Assembly (NCBI GenBank): GCA_041156125.1
Contig: JBEVTI010000002.1
Location: 124,001-188,000, forward strand
DNA: 64,000 nt
Direction of reading: 5' to 3'
Source of the DNA: Paraktedonobacter carboxidivorans
GTDB taxonomy: Bacteria; Chloroflexota; Ktedonobacteria; Ktedonobacterales; Ktedonobacteraceae
Below, piece after piece: positions 43,006 through 51,942 of the stretch (positions within the stretch are counted from its first letter, which is position 1; each line of letters begins with the position of its first letter). The notes below the pieces were generated by a model. It was not told the DNA's origin. It ran no database searches and saw only the letters and a program-made list of their open reading frames with translations. The translations under genes and the position numbers were made by a program.

Positions 43006-45585
43006 TTATGGGTTGACTCCCATACTGTTCTGAATATAGAGAGCCATGGGATAATATCCATCGGTGCTACCAAAGGGTCTGCGATACCACCACCAGTCCC
43101 AGATGTGTTGGATCGCCAACTTAAGATCGAATTTGGCGTTTGTCTGGGGCAGAGTATCGCCATAGTCGAGCCAGAGCAGAGGCCCGATGCCAGTTCCCAG
43201 GTTGGGGTCCGCGCAAGAGTTAGACGGGGTCTGATTCTCCTGGCAGGCGGGAAGCTTGTAGCCCTCGTCCCACCAACTGCGCATTTTGTATTCCTGCCCG
43301 ACATACACTTTGGCATCAGGGATATAATCGTCACCACCAGTAATGATCACCGGGGTGTTATTCACCCAGGATGGACAGGCGGTCGGATAGTTGAAGCAGA
43401 GATTGGGGTAGTCACGCAGGTACCAGGCAAGCGGCCAGACGCCACCCGCAGAGATGCCAATGCGCATCTGATGAGTACCACCAAAGTTCTTTTTATCTAC
43501 CGCGTCAAGCTGGGCCATCAGCCGGTTTATATCGGTGGTCGTCTGCACATAGATCATCATTTCGTGCGGCCCATCGGCAGGTTCAACATAGGCCACCTCG
43601 TACATATTGTGAATAGTCGGCAGCAGCAGCAGTAACGCCATGACAACGCCGAACAGACCCAGAGCAAACTGGCCAACCCCAACGCGCGGGCGTAATGGAG
43701 AAATCTGACTCTCCCCAGGCACTTGCTCTTGCGACTCCTGACGGATCTGGGAGGAGAAGAAGCGCTCTTTGAGGAAGCGATAGCAAGCAATGACACATGG
43801 CTCCAGACCTATAGCCGCGAGAATCAGCATAGGCATGGTCATGAAAACCATCAGCCAGGGCATCTTTTCGCCCGCCCAGGAGTAGATGAAAAAGTCGCCC
43901 AGAAACCAGTAAACCATAAAGAGGCGGAATTGATTGGGTTTCCAGAATGAGCGTATGATACCCACAATGGAGAAGACCACCCCGATCTGCTCGTAGAGAG
44001 GAATGAGCAGCAAGTAGTAATACCAGGGCTGGCCACCTCGCGCGACGTGCTGCTGCTCCAACCAGTAATAAAGGCCCTTCCAGATACCATCGCCAATGCC
44101 ACCAGCAATGTTAGTAAAGACCACGCTGAAGAGAAAGAGAAAGATGGCCAACCCAACAATCAGAGCGAAGAACCAGTGGGTCCAGGGCATCGTCAGAAGA
44201 GTATCAAGCACCGGTTGGCGGCGATCCACCAGCCGTGCCAGTCCGCGTCGGTCCGGCTGGACTATTCCACGGACCTCCATGGCCAGGATAGCAAAGACGA
44301 CCAGGCCCAGGAGAATCCCCAGCCAGGGCAAAACTTTGACGGTAATCGACTCCAGATTTAGCAGGTTCTGATCGGATATGGCTTGATTGTTGTTAATATA
44401 CACTGAAAGCGTATTCAACAAACTAAAGAACAACTTGGCCGCGATGCCAAGGAGCAGGAAATAGAGCGGTACAAACACAAAAGCGAAGGTGCGTGGCAAG
44501 TAACGGGCCGCTTCCTGGTCAGCGAGAAGTTTGCGCAGAGGCAGCTTTGAGCCAAGCTCCCAGGCAACCAGAGCCCCTAGAAAACTACCAAAAATCGCGA
44601 TGGTCAGGAAGGTGGCCTCACTTGTCGCGTAGGAAAGCGCAAAGCCCGCGGCTGCCAGGACGAGCCAGCCAATCTGGCGTGTGCGAACATAGCGTGCCAC
44701 CGCGACTACGAGCAGGAGGGTAAAGAAGGCCATGTAGATGGATTCACGCGCAAAACGCGAGAAGTAGACCATGCTGGGCGCGACCGCCAGGAGAAAACAG
44801 GCCAACCATGCTCCAACTTTGCCTAGATAATCGCGCAGGAAAAAGGGCAAGGCCACCAGCAACGAACCTAACAAGGCAGCCATGATACGCACGGTCGTTG
44901 TATTCACACCATTATCAGGCGCACCCAACCACTGACTGACCTGGTAGACTAGCGCGATCGCATGGAACTGAAATGGGCCATGCAGCAATGGATCATACTG
45001 ATAGCAGGAATAGCCCGCGGGCGGATTATTCAGGCCAACGCACCAGCCCCAGTGCTGCAAGTTGTGCAACAGTTGCAAAGCGTAGTATCCGTGCAAGCTC
45101 TCATCGTGGTGCAAAGGCTTGGCACCAAGGTTCCAGAAACGCAAACCCACACCCAGCAGGAACACGCCCCAGAACGGTGCCAGGTTTATCCATTGATCGC
45201 GCGAAGGCCAGCTTGACGCCGGAGACTGCAAAGATCGCCTGACTGCCGAAGCACGAGGCCATCTTATAGGGGCCAGGACAGACAATGTAGATACCTGGCC
45301 AGGCTCGTCCTGGCCAACATTCTCTTCCTCAACAAGGACCTGCTCTTCACCTTCGACCGGGATTATTTCAGCGTCAACTGGCACAATCTCAGCGTCAGTT
45401 GGCGTGATCTCAGCGACCTCAGGTCCGAGCTGCGTTCTCTCAAGAGTTGCATCTGGTGGCTGTTCATAAACTTCAGCCACCATGTTATCCACAGATGCTT
45501 CTGGGATTTCGGTTGCATCGAAGGTCGATATAGCTTCCTTAGATACAATCTCATCTGGCTGTGTATCATAACTTTTCAAAGGCAA
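43006..45585 (-). CDS. Agl23-like membrane protein (TIGR03663 family)
   Basis: An 859-residue protein with an acidic, Glu/Val/Pro-rich N-terminal tail of about 130 residues and a polytopic domain with a GT-C-like pattern: a first loop holding FWNLGAKPLHHDESLHGYYA (acidic motif), several helices, then a large C-terminal soluble domain. It matches the family annotated as flippase activity-associated protein Agl23 (TIGR03663), frequent in Chloroflexi and archaea and usually near TIGR03662 proteins. The next upstream gene is such a protein. It probably transfers or flips a lipid-linked sugar. The start is TTG 45585 or 45579, with GAGGAG just upstream. Confidence 0.82.
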   Translation of the reverse strand: MPLKSYDTQPDEIVSKEAISTFDATEIPEASVDNMVAEVYEQPPDATLERTQLGPEVAEITPTDAEIVPVDAEIIPVEGEEQVLVEEENVGQDEPGQVSTLSVLAPIRWPRASAVRRSLQSPASSWPSRDQWINLAPFWGVFLLGVGLRFWNLGAKPLHHDESLHGYYALQLLHNLQHWGWCVGLNNPPAGYSCYQYDPLLHGPFQFHAIALVYQVSQWLGAPDNGVNTTTVRIMAALLGSLLVALPFFLRDYLGKVGAWLACFLLAVAPSMVYFSRFARESIYMAFFTLLLVVAVARYVRTRQIGWLVLAAAGFALSYATSEATFLTIAIFGSFLGALVAWELGSKLPLRKLLADQEAARYLPRTFAFVFVPLYFLLLGIAAKLFFSLLNTLSVYINNNQAISDQNLLNLESITVKVLPWLGILLGLVVFAILAMEVRGIVQPDRRGLARLVDRRQPVLDTLLTMPWTHWFFALIVGLAIFLFLFSVVFTNIAGGIGDGIWKGLYYWLEQQHVARGGQPWYYYLLLIPLYEQIGVVFSIVGIIRSFWKPNQFRLFMVYWFLGDFFIYSWAGEKMPWLMVFMTMPMLILAAIGLEPCVIACYRFLKERFFSSQIRQESQEQVPGESQISPLRPRVGVGQFALGLFGVVMALLLLLPTIHNMYEVAYVEPADGPHEMMIYVQTTTDINRLMAQLDAVDKKNFGGTHQMRIGISAGGVWPLAWYLRDYPNLCFNYPTACPSWVNNTPVIITGGDDYIPDAKVYVGQEYKMRSWWDEGYKLPACQENQTPSNSCADPNLGTGIGPLLWLDYGDTLPQTNAKFDLKLAIQHIWDWWWYRRPFGSTDGYYPMALYIQNSMGVNP

Positions 45586-45644
45586 ACGCTCCTCATAATT
45601 TGCAGGTGGACTCGCCAGCAGGCAGAGCCAGAATCAGGAGCCTT

Positions 45645-48284
45645 CTATGGCACCTGGTAGATTGTCACGCCATCTTGTTGATAGACGATGCGCATAAATG
45701 CGCTAAAGCGCTGGAGGCTCACATCAGAGGAAACGTACGTCTGTTGCTCCAGAGGCCCAACGTAGAGGTACTGGGCATTATAGCGCGCCAGCAAAGTTAG
45801 CACGTCCTGCGGCGATTTATCGGTATAAATCTGATTGACATCATTAACTCGACGGAAGAAATCAGCCGAGTTAAGACCCCTACTTACCCAGTTTACCCGC
45901 CACTGCCACTCGTGGCCCTGCCAGTTGATGGGGGAGGGCAGGCCAGTAAAGATGGAAACACGACCATAAAGGCTATACTCACCGCCCGGCGCTTCCACAA
46001 TCGCAGGGTCACCGGCAATATTCGCGTTGAGCCAGCGAATAGCCGCGTAATCGCCAGGATCGGTGCTGCTCATATAATCCAGACCGTCCAGGCTTGTATC
46101 GCGTGTAAAACCTTCATAGCGTTGATGAACCGCTGTCAGCGGATAAACGGCGCCCATCAACAGAAAAATCAGCAGAGCCGCTGACCAGAGCAGGCGGCTC
46201 AGGCTATAGGTCCTGCGGGCGGCTAATACAAGTTGTGCTGATGGACGTAAGCTATCCAGCACAAAGTAGACGCCAGCGCCTCCTACGATGGAGAGCAGCG
46301 CCCAGGCCTGAAAGTAAAACTTGAAAACTGTGTTCATGCGCGGAAACGAACCCGCGAAAACATCGCGCAAATACACGATTTCGCAGAACGCAACCAGCGC
46401 AAAGGCTACTGAGCCGAGCAATAGGGTAAACGAGCGTTCGCGTTCTTTCAAGTGGTAAAGCGTCAGGATAGCGCCTATGGCAGCCAGCATGCCTGTTACT
46501 ACAAATGTCTGACTATTCTTCACGAGTAGTAGCACAAGCAGGCCCAGCAGCAAGGTCGCGATCAGGCCAAGCACGCGCGTATCTCGCAGCCTCAGGCCAG
46601 AGCCGCTGAAGGCTTCTGGCTCGGTCTGATCCTGCTCTGAGACGACCTGCTGCGTTGGCGCGGGAGAAATGGTTGATGCGGCGAGATCTTCTATCAGGAT
46701 GCTCTGTTCATCCTGAGTAAGATTAGCCTCCTCAGGGTCTGTTGGACGCAGAATTTCCATTGTTGCCTGGCCGGTTCTTTCCTGGCCCGTCTGAGTCGCG
46801 GAAGGAGAGTGCGCGAGACGCGAGGCAGAAGTTGGGGATGGCAATGATGTATCCTGCCAGGTCACAGTAGTGGGCGTATCCCCCTGAGGAGATGGCACAC
46901 CAGGCGTAGCAGGCACAAGACGAGTCCCAACTCGGGGGCGGAAGAAGGTGGCTAGCAAGAATGAGAAGAAGATGAAGGTAAAGGACCCGTAAATCAATAC
47001 TTCGCTAGCCAGTGGCGTGCGATCAGATGAACTGACCAGGCCAAGACCTTGAGCGGGCGAGACAAAGTTCAGGTAGAAAGGCGCGAAGAGAAAAAATGAG
47101 AGCGCACCCAGAGCAGCGCCAGCGGTGAAAAGATCCAGCCCAAAATCCAGGCTCAGGCGCGACCCATGCGCCCTCCATTGCTGGAGTCCCAGGCAGACCA
47201 ATGCCAGTGCCAGATAGGTGGGATAGTCCCAGCCGTTCATGGCGTAGAGACTACCAAGCAAGAGCGCGGTTGTACCAAGTGTCAGTGGCATCCGCCAGGC
47301 ACGGCCAAAGGCTTGTAGACCCTGCCCTTTCTGTCCCAGAAAGAGGTTAAACGCGAGGGCGATACCGACGATGGTAAAGGCCAGAGCCAGTACATGTGCG
47401 TGGAAACAGGAGAGAAGAAAGCTAAATGCTGGAAATTCGTTGATCGTATTGACAATCACACGCGTAGCATTAAACCAGTAATAATCAGGTAGATCGCCAT
47501 GATTCTGCCACCAGGTTTGCGTTGCAGCCAGGTTTCCAAGCACTTCACCAAGCAGAATAGATAGGATACCGAACGGAATTGCGCCATTCATTGCTGGCAA
47601 AACTCGATCCGGGCGCACATTCACACGAGTCATGGACTGACCGCGCTGGCGACGATTGTGTTGTGCCCAGGCGACTATATTGGCAGTCACGCCGAAGAGG
47701 TTGACCGCGGTCAAGCCGAAAAACATGGAGATGCCTGTGTTAAAGGCTATTGAGGGAGATTGGCCAAGCAATTTGGCCAGCAGGGCGATGTTATAGTGAG
47801 CGTAGTAATAATAGTTGATCGTCTGCCCAGCGTACCACATATCATTTGGCGGAAAGTGTGGACTGCGCATGATTGCGGACAGAAAACCCTCGTCCATATA
47901 CATCTCAAAGCTGCTGATATCAGGCCCGGAAGCGCGCAACCAGCCAAGCAAATAAATCATGCCGAAGAAAATCAATTCAACGCAGAGAATGTAAATGAAA
48001 TGAGAGCGCACCAGTTGCAACAACGTCTTGCGTATACGCAGAAAACCGAACACATTCAGACCAAAAAGCAACAACAATACACCCCAGATAAAGGGCTGAC
48101 TAAAAGGCAAAAATTGCAGGATCATCAGCGGCAACCAGACACTAAAGGCCAGCACCGACAAACCTAGCGCTTTACTAAAAGCCCAGCCACGGTCAGGGAG
48201 ATTATGAAAAACGGTCATAGTGAGCGGAAGGAAGATGAAACCCAGAGCTTCCATGATGGCCCACATCTGTAAAAGTTGTAACAT
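45645..48284 (-). CDS. DUF2298 (Chlor_Arch_YYY) membrane protein
   Basis: An 879-residue polytopic protein with about 18 hydrophobic segments, matching DUF2298/TIGR03662. A conserved extracytoplasmic block carries MDEGFLSAIMRSPHFPPNDM and INYYYYAHY (the YYY signature), and the C-terminal domain carries STDPGDYAAIRWLNANI and YSLYGRVSIFTGLPSPINWQ. Between the two membrane halves there is a low-complexity insert of about 130 residues rich in Pro, Ser, Thr and Glu (residues about 460-585). The family is thought to act with Agl23-type proteins in glycan assembly; the activity is unproven. It is the first gene of the pair, with a good promoter upstream. Confidence 0.85.
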   Translation of the reverse strand: MLQLLQMWAIMEALGFIFLPLTMTVFHNLPDRGWAFSKALGLSVLAFSVWLPLMILQFLPFSQPFIWGVLLLLFGLNVFGFLRIRKTLLQLVRSHFIYILCVELIFFGMIYLLGWLRASGPDISSFEMYMDEGFLSAIMRSPHFPPNDMWYAGQTINYYYYAHYNIALLAKLLGQSPSIAFNTGISMFFGLTAVNLFGVTANIVAWAQHNRRQRGQSMTRVNVRPDRVLPAMNGAIPFGILSILLGEVLGNLAATQTWWQNHGDLPDYYWFNATRVIVNTINEFPAFSFLLSCFHAHVLALAFTIVGIALAFNLFLGQKGQGLQAFGRAWRMPLTLGTTALLLGSLYAMNGWDYPTYLALALVCLGLQQWRAHGSRLSLDFGLDLFTAGAALGALSFFLFAPFYLNFVSPAQGLGLVSSSDRTPLASEVLIYGSFTFIFFSFLLATFFRPRVGTRLVPATPGVPSPQGDTPTTVTWQDTSLPSPTSASRLAHSPSATQTGQERTGQATMEILRPTDPEEANLTQDEQSILIEDLAASTISPAPTQQVVSEQDQTEPEAFSGSGLRLRDTRVLGLIATLLLGLLVLLLVKNSQTFVVTGMLAAIGAILTLYHLKERERSFTLLLGSVAFALVAFCEIVYLRDVFAGSFPRMNTVFKFYFQAWALLSIVGGAGVYFVLDSLRPSAQLVLAARRTYSLSRLLWSAALLIFLLMGAVYPLTAVHQRYEGFTRDTSLDGLDYMSSTDPGDYAAIRWLNANIAGDPAIVEAPGGEYSLYGRVSIFTGLPSPINWQGHEWQWRVNWVSRGLNSADFFRRVNDVNQIYTDKSPQDVLTLLARYNAQYLYVGPLEQQTYVSSDVSLQRFSAFMRIVYQQDGVTIYQVP

Positions 48285-48330
48285 TCGGTACTCTCTCGCG
48301 CAAAGTTATTAATCCCTGGTTCAGAAAGAT

Positions 48331-48359
48331 ACTATAGTACAAAGCGGGACGAAACACAA
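48331..48359 (-). promoter_or_regulatory. Promoter of the DUF2298-Agl23 pair
   Basis: On the minus strand TTGTGT (48354-48359) and TATAGT (48331-48336) are 17 bases apart, giving a leader of about 40 bases. Confidence 0.65.
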
Positions 48360-48728
48360 GATAATGGAGAAAGTATTGCGTTACTTTCATTCACACCAGG
48401 CATATGAGGTACTTACTATCGGCGAGGCCACGCGGGTCAGGACGCGCTCCTTTTGCATTAAGAGCAACCGAGTTGTCTGGCACTTTGTCCCCTCTGCTTC
48501 TTCCACTTTCAAACACTATCTTTTACTATCAGTGAATGATCTGGCCGTCGCGTTTCTCGTCTAATCATAATCAGGATCAGTGTCTCTGTCAAGTTTTTAG
48601 AGAGAAAAGTACCTTGCTTGCCTCAAAAAGTACAATATATTCTCCTCTGCTCACAAGCACAGGGAGTTTTACATATTCGCTATAAGCAACGACAAAAATG
48701 GCTGAGAAGTTCCCGCTGTCAGGTAAAT

Positions 48729-48756
48729 TTGCAATTTTCGGCAAGATTCTTATAAT
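48729..48756 (+). promoter_or_regulatory. Promoter of the GT39-type gene
   Basis: TTGCAA (48729-48734), 16-base spacer, TATAAT (48751-48756); a leader of about 70 bases. Confidence 0.6.
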
Positions 48757-48831
48757 TTGCTATGATACTCAACGATTAGCATTCTTCTGGTGGTAGAGTT
48801 GGCGTTTTTAGCGCCTGATGATGGTGGTGGT

Positions 48832-50442
48832 ATGAAAAAAAAGCTGTTCTTTGAGCGAACACTTCCTATGTATCTTTCCGGTTTACTCCTTGTGATCATG
48901 CTGGTGACGGTTTTTACTCAGGCTAACAACGCAGCTCTGACCACAGACGAGGCGATGCATGCCAGTTATGGGCGCGCAACGCTCGCATGGTATGTGACGC
49001 TGGGTAGAGATCGCAGCTTTCTTAATTACCCTCTGGAGACGTATGAGCCACAACATGGGGCGATTTTTGACGCGGTAGTAGCGGCTGCGCAGCGCGTCTG
49101 GCATAATCAATGGCAGACTGAGGCTGTACTGATTGGTCTGACAGGAATGCTGAGCGTGGTAGCTCTCGCTCTCTGTGGCCTTGAACTGGGCGGCTGGTGG
49201 TTTGCCTGGCTGGCCGCGCTCAGCTTGTGGCTCTACCCACGCTTTTTTGGCGCGATCTTGAATAATCCTAAAGATATCCCCTTTACCATGGCCAATACCT
49301 TTGTCCTCTGGTCGGTTCTACTATTGCTGAGACAATGGGGAGAAGAGCAAAAGTACGCGCGCAATAGTTTGCTGGTGGCGTTCTTTCTGGGGGTAGCCAT
49401 CGCTGTACGCGTCAATGCGGTTATCTGGTATATGATTCTGAGCCTGCTTCTAGTCGGCTGGTGGTTGCTCAACTGGCCACAGGCACGTAAAGAAGGCAGG
49501 CTGATGCGAGTACTGAGACAGCATAGTATCATCTGCGGTCTGATTGGCGCTGGTTCGTTGGCGTGTACTATTGTCCTGTGGCCATACGTCTTCCTCAATC
49601 CCTTTGCCAATTTATATGATGCGATAGTGGTGATCGCGAAATATCCATGGAATGGCTCTGTGCTGTTCCAGGGCAAGATGCAACTGGCGGTCGATCTCCC
49701 GCGTAGTTACACACCCGTCTGGCTGGTTATAGGCTCTCCGCCGCTGCTGCTGCTCTGCGCGGCACTCGGGCTGTTTGTTTTCGCAGGTCTATATCTACGC
49801 AAGCGCGCTCTAGATCTGCCTATGACGCTGGTTCTGCTGGCCTTTGCGGTACCGCTAAGCATCATAGCAGGGCTACACTCAGTTCTCTATAATGGCTTGC
49901 GGCAGTTTCTTTTTCTGGTACCACCACTCATCCTGCTGGCAGTCTACGGGATGAAACATACGCTGGCCTGGCTCTGGAGGCGCAAATACACGACGTTGCT
50001 ACTACTCTTTCTGCTCGCTATGGAGGGCGGCTACACGTGGACTGTGAAAGATATGCTGGATTTACATCCTTATGAGTACGCCTATTTCAGTCCGTTGATC
50101 GGAGGCATCAGGGGAGCCGAGGGAAACTATGAACTCGATTACTGGAATACCTGCCAGAAAACAGCCAGTGTCTGGCTTGGAAGTCACTATCAGGAGTTTG
50201 TCGCCAAACAGCACCCTACTATTCAGGTCAGGCCAGCTAAATTCCAGTATATGACGTTCCTGCCTGGTATTTTCCAGCCAGTACAAAATAACGCGGATTT
50301 CCTGATTGACATTCCGCCTTTTGCCTCAACTCAAGCTCTCTCCCACTATCGCTTGATCCACACTGAGAGCGTGCAAGCGGTCCCTTTGTGCCGAGTTTAT
50401 GTTAAAAGCGCGGCAGCAGGCCCCTTGCAGCCAGATAAATAG
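48832..50442 (+). CDS. GT39-like membrane glycosyltransferase (GT-C)
   Basis: A 536-residue polytopic protein with 11-12 helices. The first loop holds TTDEAMHASYGRA, matching the acidic D-E motif of GT39/ArnT-type enzymes, and the C-terminal loop reads YEYAYFSPLIGGIRGAEGNY followed by ELDYWNTC, as in bacterial dolichyl-phosphate-mannose-like transferases. It likely takes sugar from a polyprenyl phosphate and transfers it outside the membrane. I chose ATG 48832, after GGTGGTGGT, because the upstream GTG frame start adds 14 residues without a helix. The PIG-V-like gene follows in the same direction. Confidence 0.82.
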   Translation: MKKKLFFERTLPMYLSGLLLVIMLVTVFTQANNAALTTDEAMHASYGRATLAWYVTLGRDRSFLNYPLETYEPQHGAIFDAVVAAAQRVWHNQWQTEAVLIGLTGMLSVVALALCGLELGGWWFAWLAALSLWLYPRFFGAILNNPKDIPFTMANTFVLWSVLLLLRQWGEEQKYARNSLLVAFFLGVAIAVRVNAVIWYMILSLLLVGWWLLNWPQARKEGRLMRVLRQHSIICGLIGAGSLACTIVLWPYVFLNPFANLYDAIVVIAKYPWNGSVLFQGKMQLAVDLPRSYTPVWLVIGSPPLLLLCAALGLFVFAGLYLRKRALDLPMTLVLLAFAVPLSIIAGLHSVLYNGLRQFLFLVPPLILLAVYGMKHTLAWLWRRKYTTLLLLFLLAMEGGYTWTVKDMLDLHPYEYAYFSPLIGGIRGAEGNYELDYWNTCQKTASVWLGSHYQEFVAKQHPTIQVRPAKFQYMTFLPGIFQPVQNNADFLIDIPPFASTQALSHYRLIHTESVQAVPLCRVYVKSAAAGPLQPDK

Positions 50443-50548
50443 GTATTTCTTCTGAGATTGGCGCTTTTTTTCTGGATGATAACACTCATTCGTTATCACT
50501 TATGTGGCAAAATAGTAAATAGATGAATATTTTCTTAGCAGGTAGATT

Positions 50549-51751
50549 ATGAGAAATTCAACCGATCTCTCTCCCTTGAAACCAACGCCTATGCGCGATA
50601 TCATCTGGCTTTTTGTGGGGACGCGCTTGATGCTGATTGTGGGAGGCTTCATTAGCTTTATCCTATTTCCCATTCCTCAGCATGTGTATCCCAACACGCC
50701 AGTAAATCTCGCTGCCGTGCTCCAATCCTGGAATCAGTGGGACTCGACATACTATGTACGCATTGCTCAGTTTGGCTATCAAAGCCTGAATGAAGCAGCT
50801 TTTTTTCCGCTTTTCTCACTTTTGACCAAAGGGGTCGCGCTGCTGTTTGGTAATCAGGCGTATTGGCTGGCCGCGCTGATTGTGAGCAATCTGGCCTTAT
50901 TTGGCGCGCTGTACATGCTTTACCAACTAGCTACGGATGCGTTGGGCGAGCGCGTGGGATGGCGTACAATTGTCTATCTTTGTCTTTTTCCTACAGCTTT
51001 TTTCTTTTTTGCTGGCTACAACGAGTCGCTCTTTCTCTTTCTCTCGTGCAGCACGCTGTTCGCGCTACGCCGACAGAGGTGGCTGCTGGCTGGCGCATTT
51101 GGCTTGCTAGCCGCGCTCACGCGCTCCGCTGGCCTGTTGCTTGTGCTGCCGTATCTCTATGAACTCTGGAACGCACGCGATCAATCTCAAGCCGATCTGG
51201 GCAGCCTGCTCAAGAACTCGTTCCTTAAGGCTCTACCACTTCTTTTGATCCCGCTAGGGACTCTGCTCTACTCCCTCTATTGCTGGCGACACTTTCATGA
51301 TCCACTGGCCTTTGCTACGGTACAAAAATACTGGGGACGCGCTTTTTCGTGGCCCTGGATGGGTTTGTATGATGCCTTTAAGCAATTATTCTTTATTCAA
51401 GGCTTTGGCACCTTCAGTGAGATCCATATTTTTATCGATCTTACGGCCACCCTTGGCTTTATCGCGCTGGCTATTCTGGGCTGGAAACGCCTGCGTCCGA
51501 GCTATACGCTCTGGGCTGGCCTGCTGCTCCTGTATATTCTCTGTAGTTCAGCGACCAGTGTGATGAATTCACCTGATGCCGATATTCTGATGTCGAATCA
51601 ACGCTTTGTACTCGAAATGTTTCCGTGCTTTATTACGCTCGCCGCGCTTGGCCTCAAGTATCACCGTCTGCATCAAGGGATCTTGTTGTGCTTTCCCTTT
51701 TTGCAGGCGCTGATGATGGCGCTATTTGTGCTCAGTCGCTGGATGGTGTAG
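50549..51751 (+). CDS. PIG-V-like mannosyltransferase (GT-C)
   Basis: A 400-residue polytopic protein. The early SWNQWDSTYYVRIAQFGY motif (WDS, first extracytoplasmic loop) and FFPLFSLL match the mannosyltransferase PIG-V family (GPI mannosyltransferase 2-like) in bacteria. The middle part has the FPTAFFFFAGYNESLFLFLS and LTRSAGLLLV blocks. It probably transfers mannose from polyprenyl-phosphate-mannose. It lies 106 bases after the GT39-like gene. AGCAGGTAGATT precedes the ATG. Confidence 0.85.
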   Translation: MRNSTDLSPLKPTPMRDIIWLFVGTRLMLIVGGFISFILFPIPQHVYPNTPVNLAAVLQSWNQWDSTYYVRIAQFGYQSLNEAAFFPLFSLLTKGVALLFGNQAYWLAALIVSNLALFGALYMLYQLATDALGERVGWRTIVYLCLFPTAFFFFAGYNESLFLFLSCSTLFALRRQRWLLAGAFGLLAALTRSAGLLLVLPYLYELWNARDQSQADLGSLLKNSFLKALPLLLIPLGTLLYSLYCWRHFHDPLAFATVQKYWGRAFSWPWMGLYDAFKQLFFIQGFGTFSEIHIFIDLTATLGFIALAILGWKRLRPSYTLWAGLLLLYILCSSATSVMNSPDADILMSNQRFVLEMFPCFITLAALGLKYHRLHQGILLCFPFLQALMMALFVLSRWMV

Positions 51752-51810
51752 CTGGCCATGCCAGAAAAAGTGGCAGCCTTTAGATGCTTCCAGACCTCTC
51801 CAGCCAAAAC

Positions 51811-51839
51811 TTGCAGCTAGCTAACAAACAGTGTATAGT
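51811..51839 (+). promoter_or_regulatory. Promoter of pyk
   Basis: TTGCAG (51811-51816), 17-base spacer, TATAGT (51834-51839); a leader of about 100 bases with a five-codon frame at 51908. Confidence 0.65.
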
Positions 51840-51942
51840 CGTGTTTGGTAGAGTATAAAGGACGAGGGCGTCCACAGGCTTTGCTGCTTCAGACGGAGGT
51901 AATTCCGATGACCATCAGGCATTAGAGGGGGATTCATCATTT

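Larger units (their letters stand above)
48285..48831. other. Intergenic region between divergent glycosylation genes
   Basis: About 550 bases with promoters in both directions (48331-48359 minus, 48729-48756 plus). A 66-codon rightward frame at 48364-48564 has no family match or ribosome site and is not called. Confidence 0.5.

Noticed and set aside
48364..48564. 66-codon frame before the GT39-like gene
   Set aside because: It begins inside the divergent promoter region and shows no coding bias or domain.
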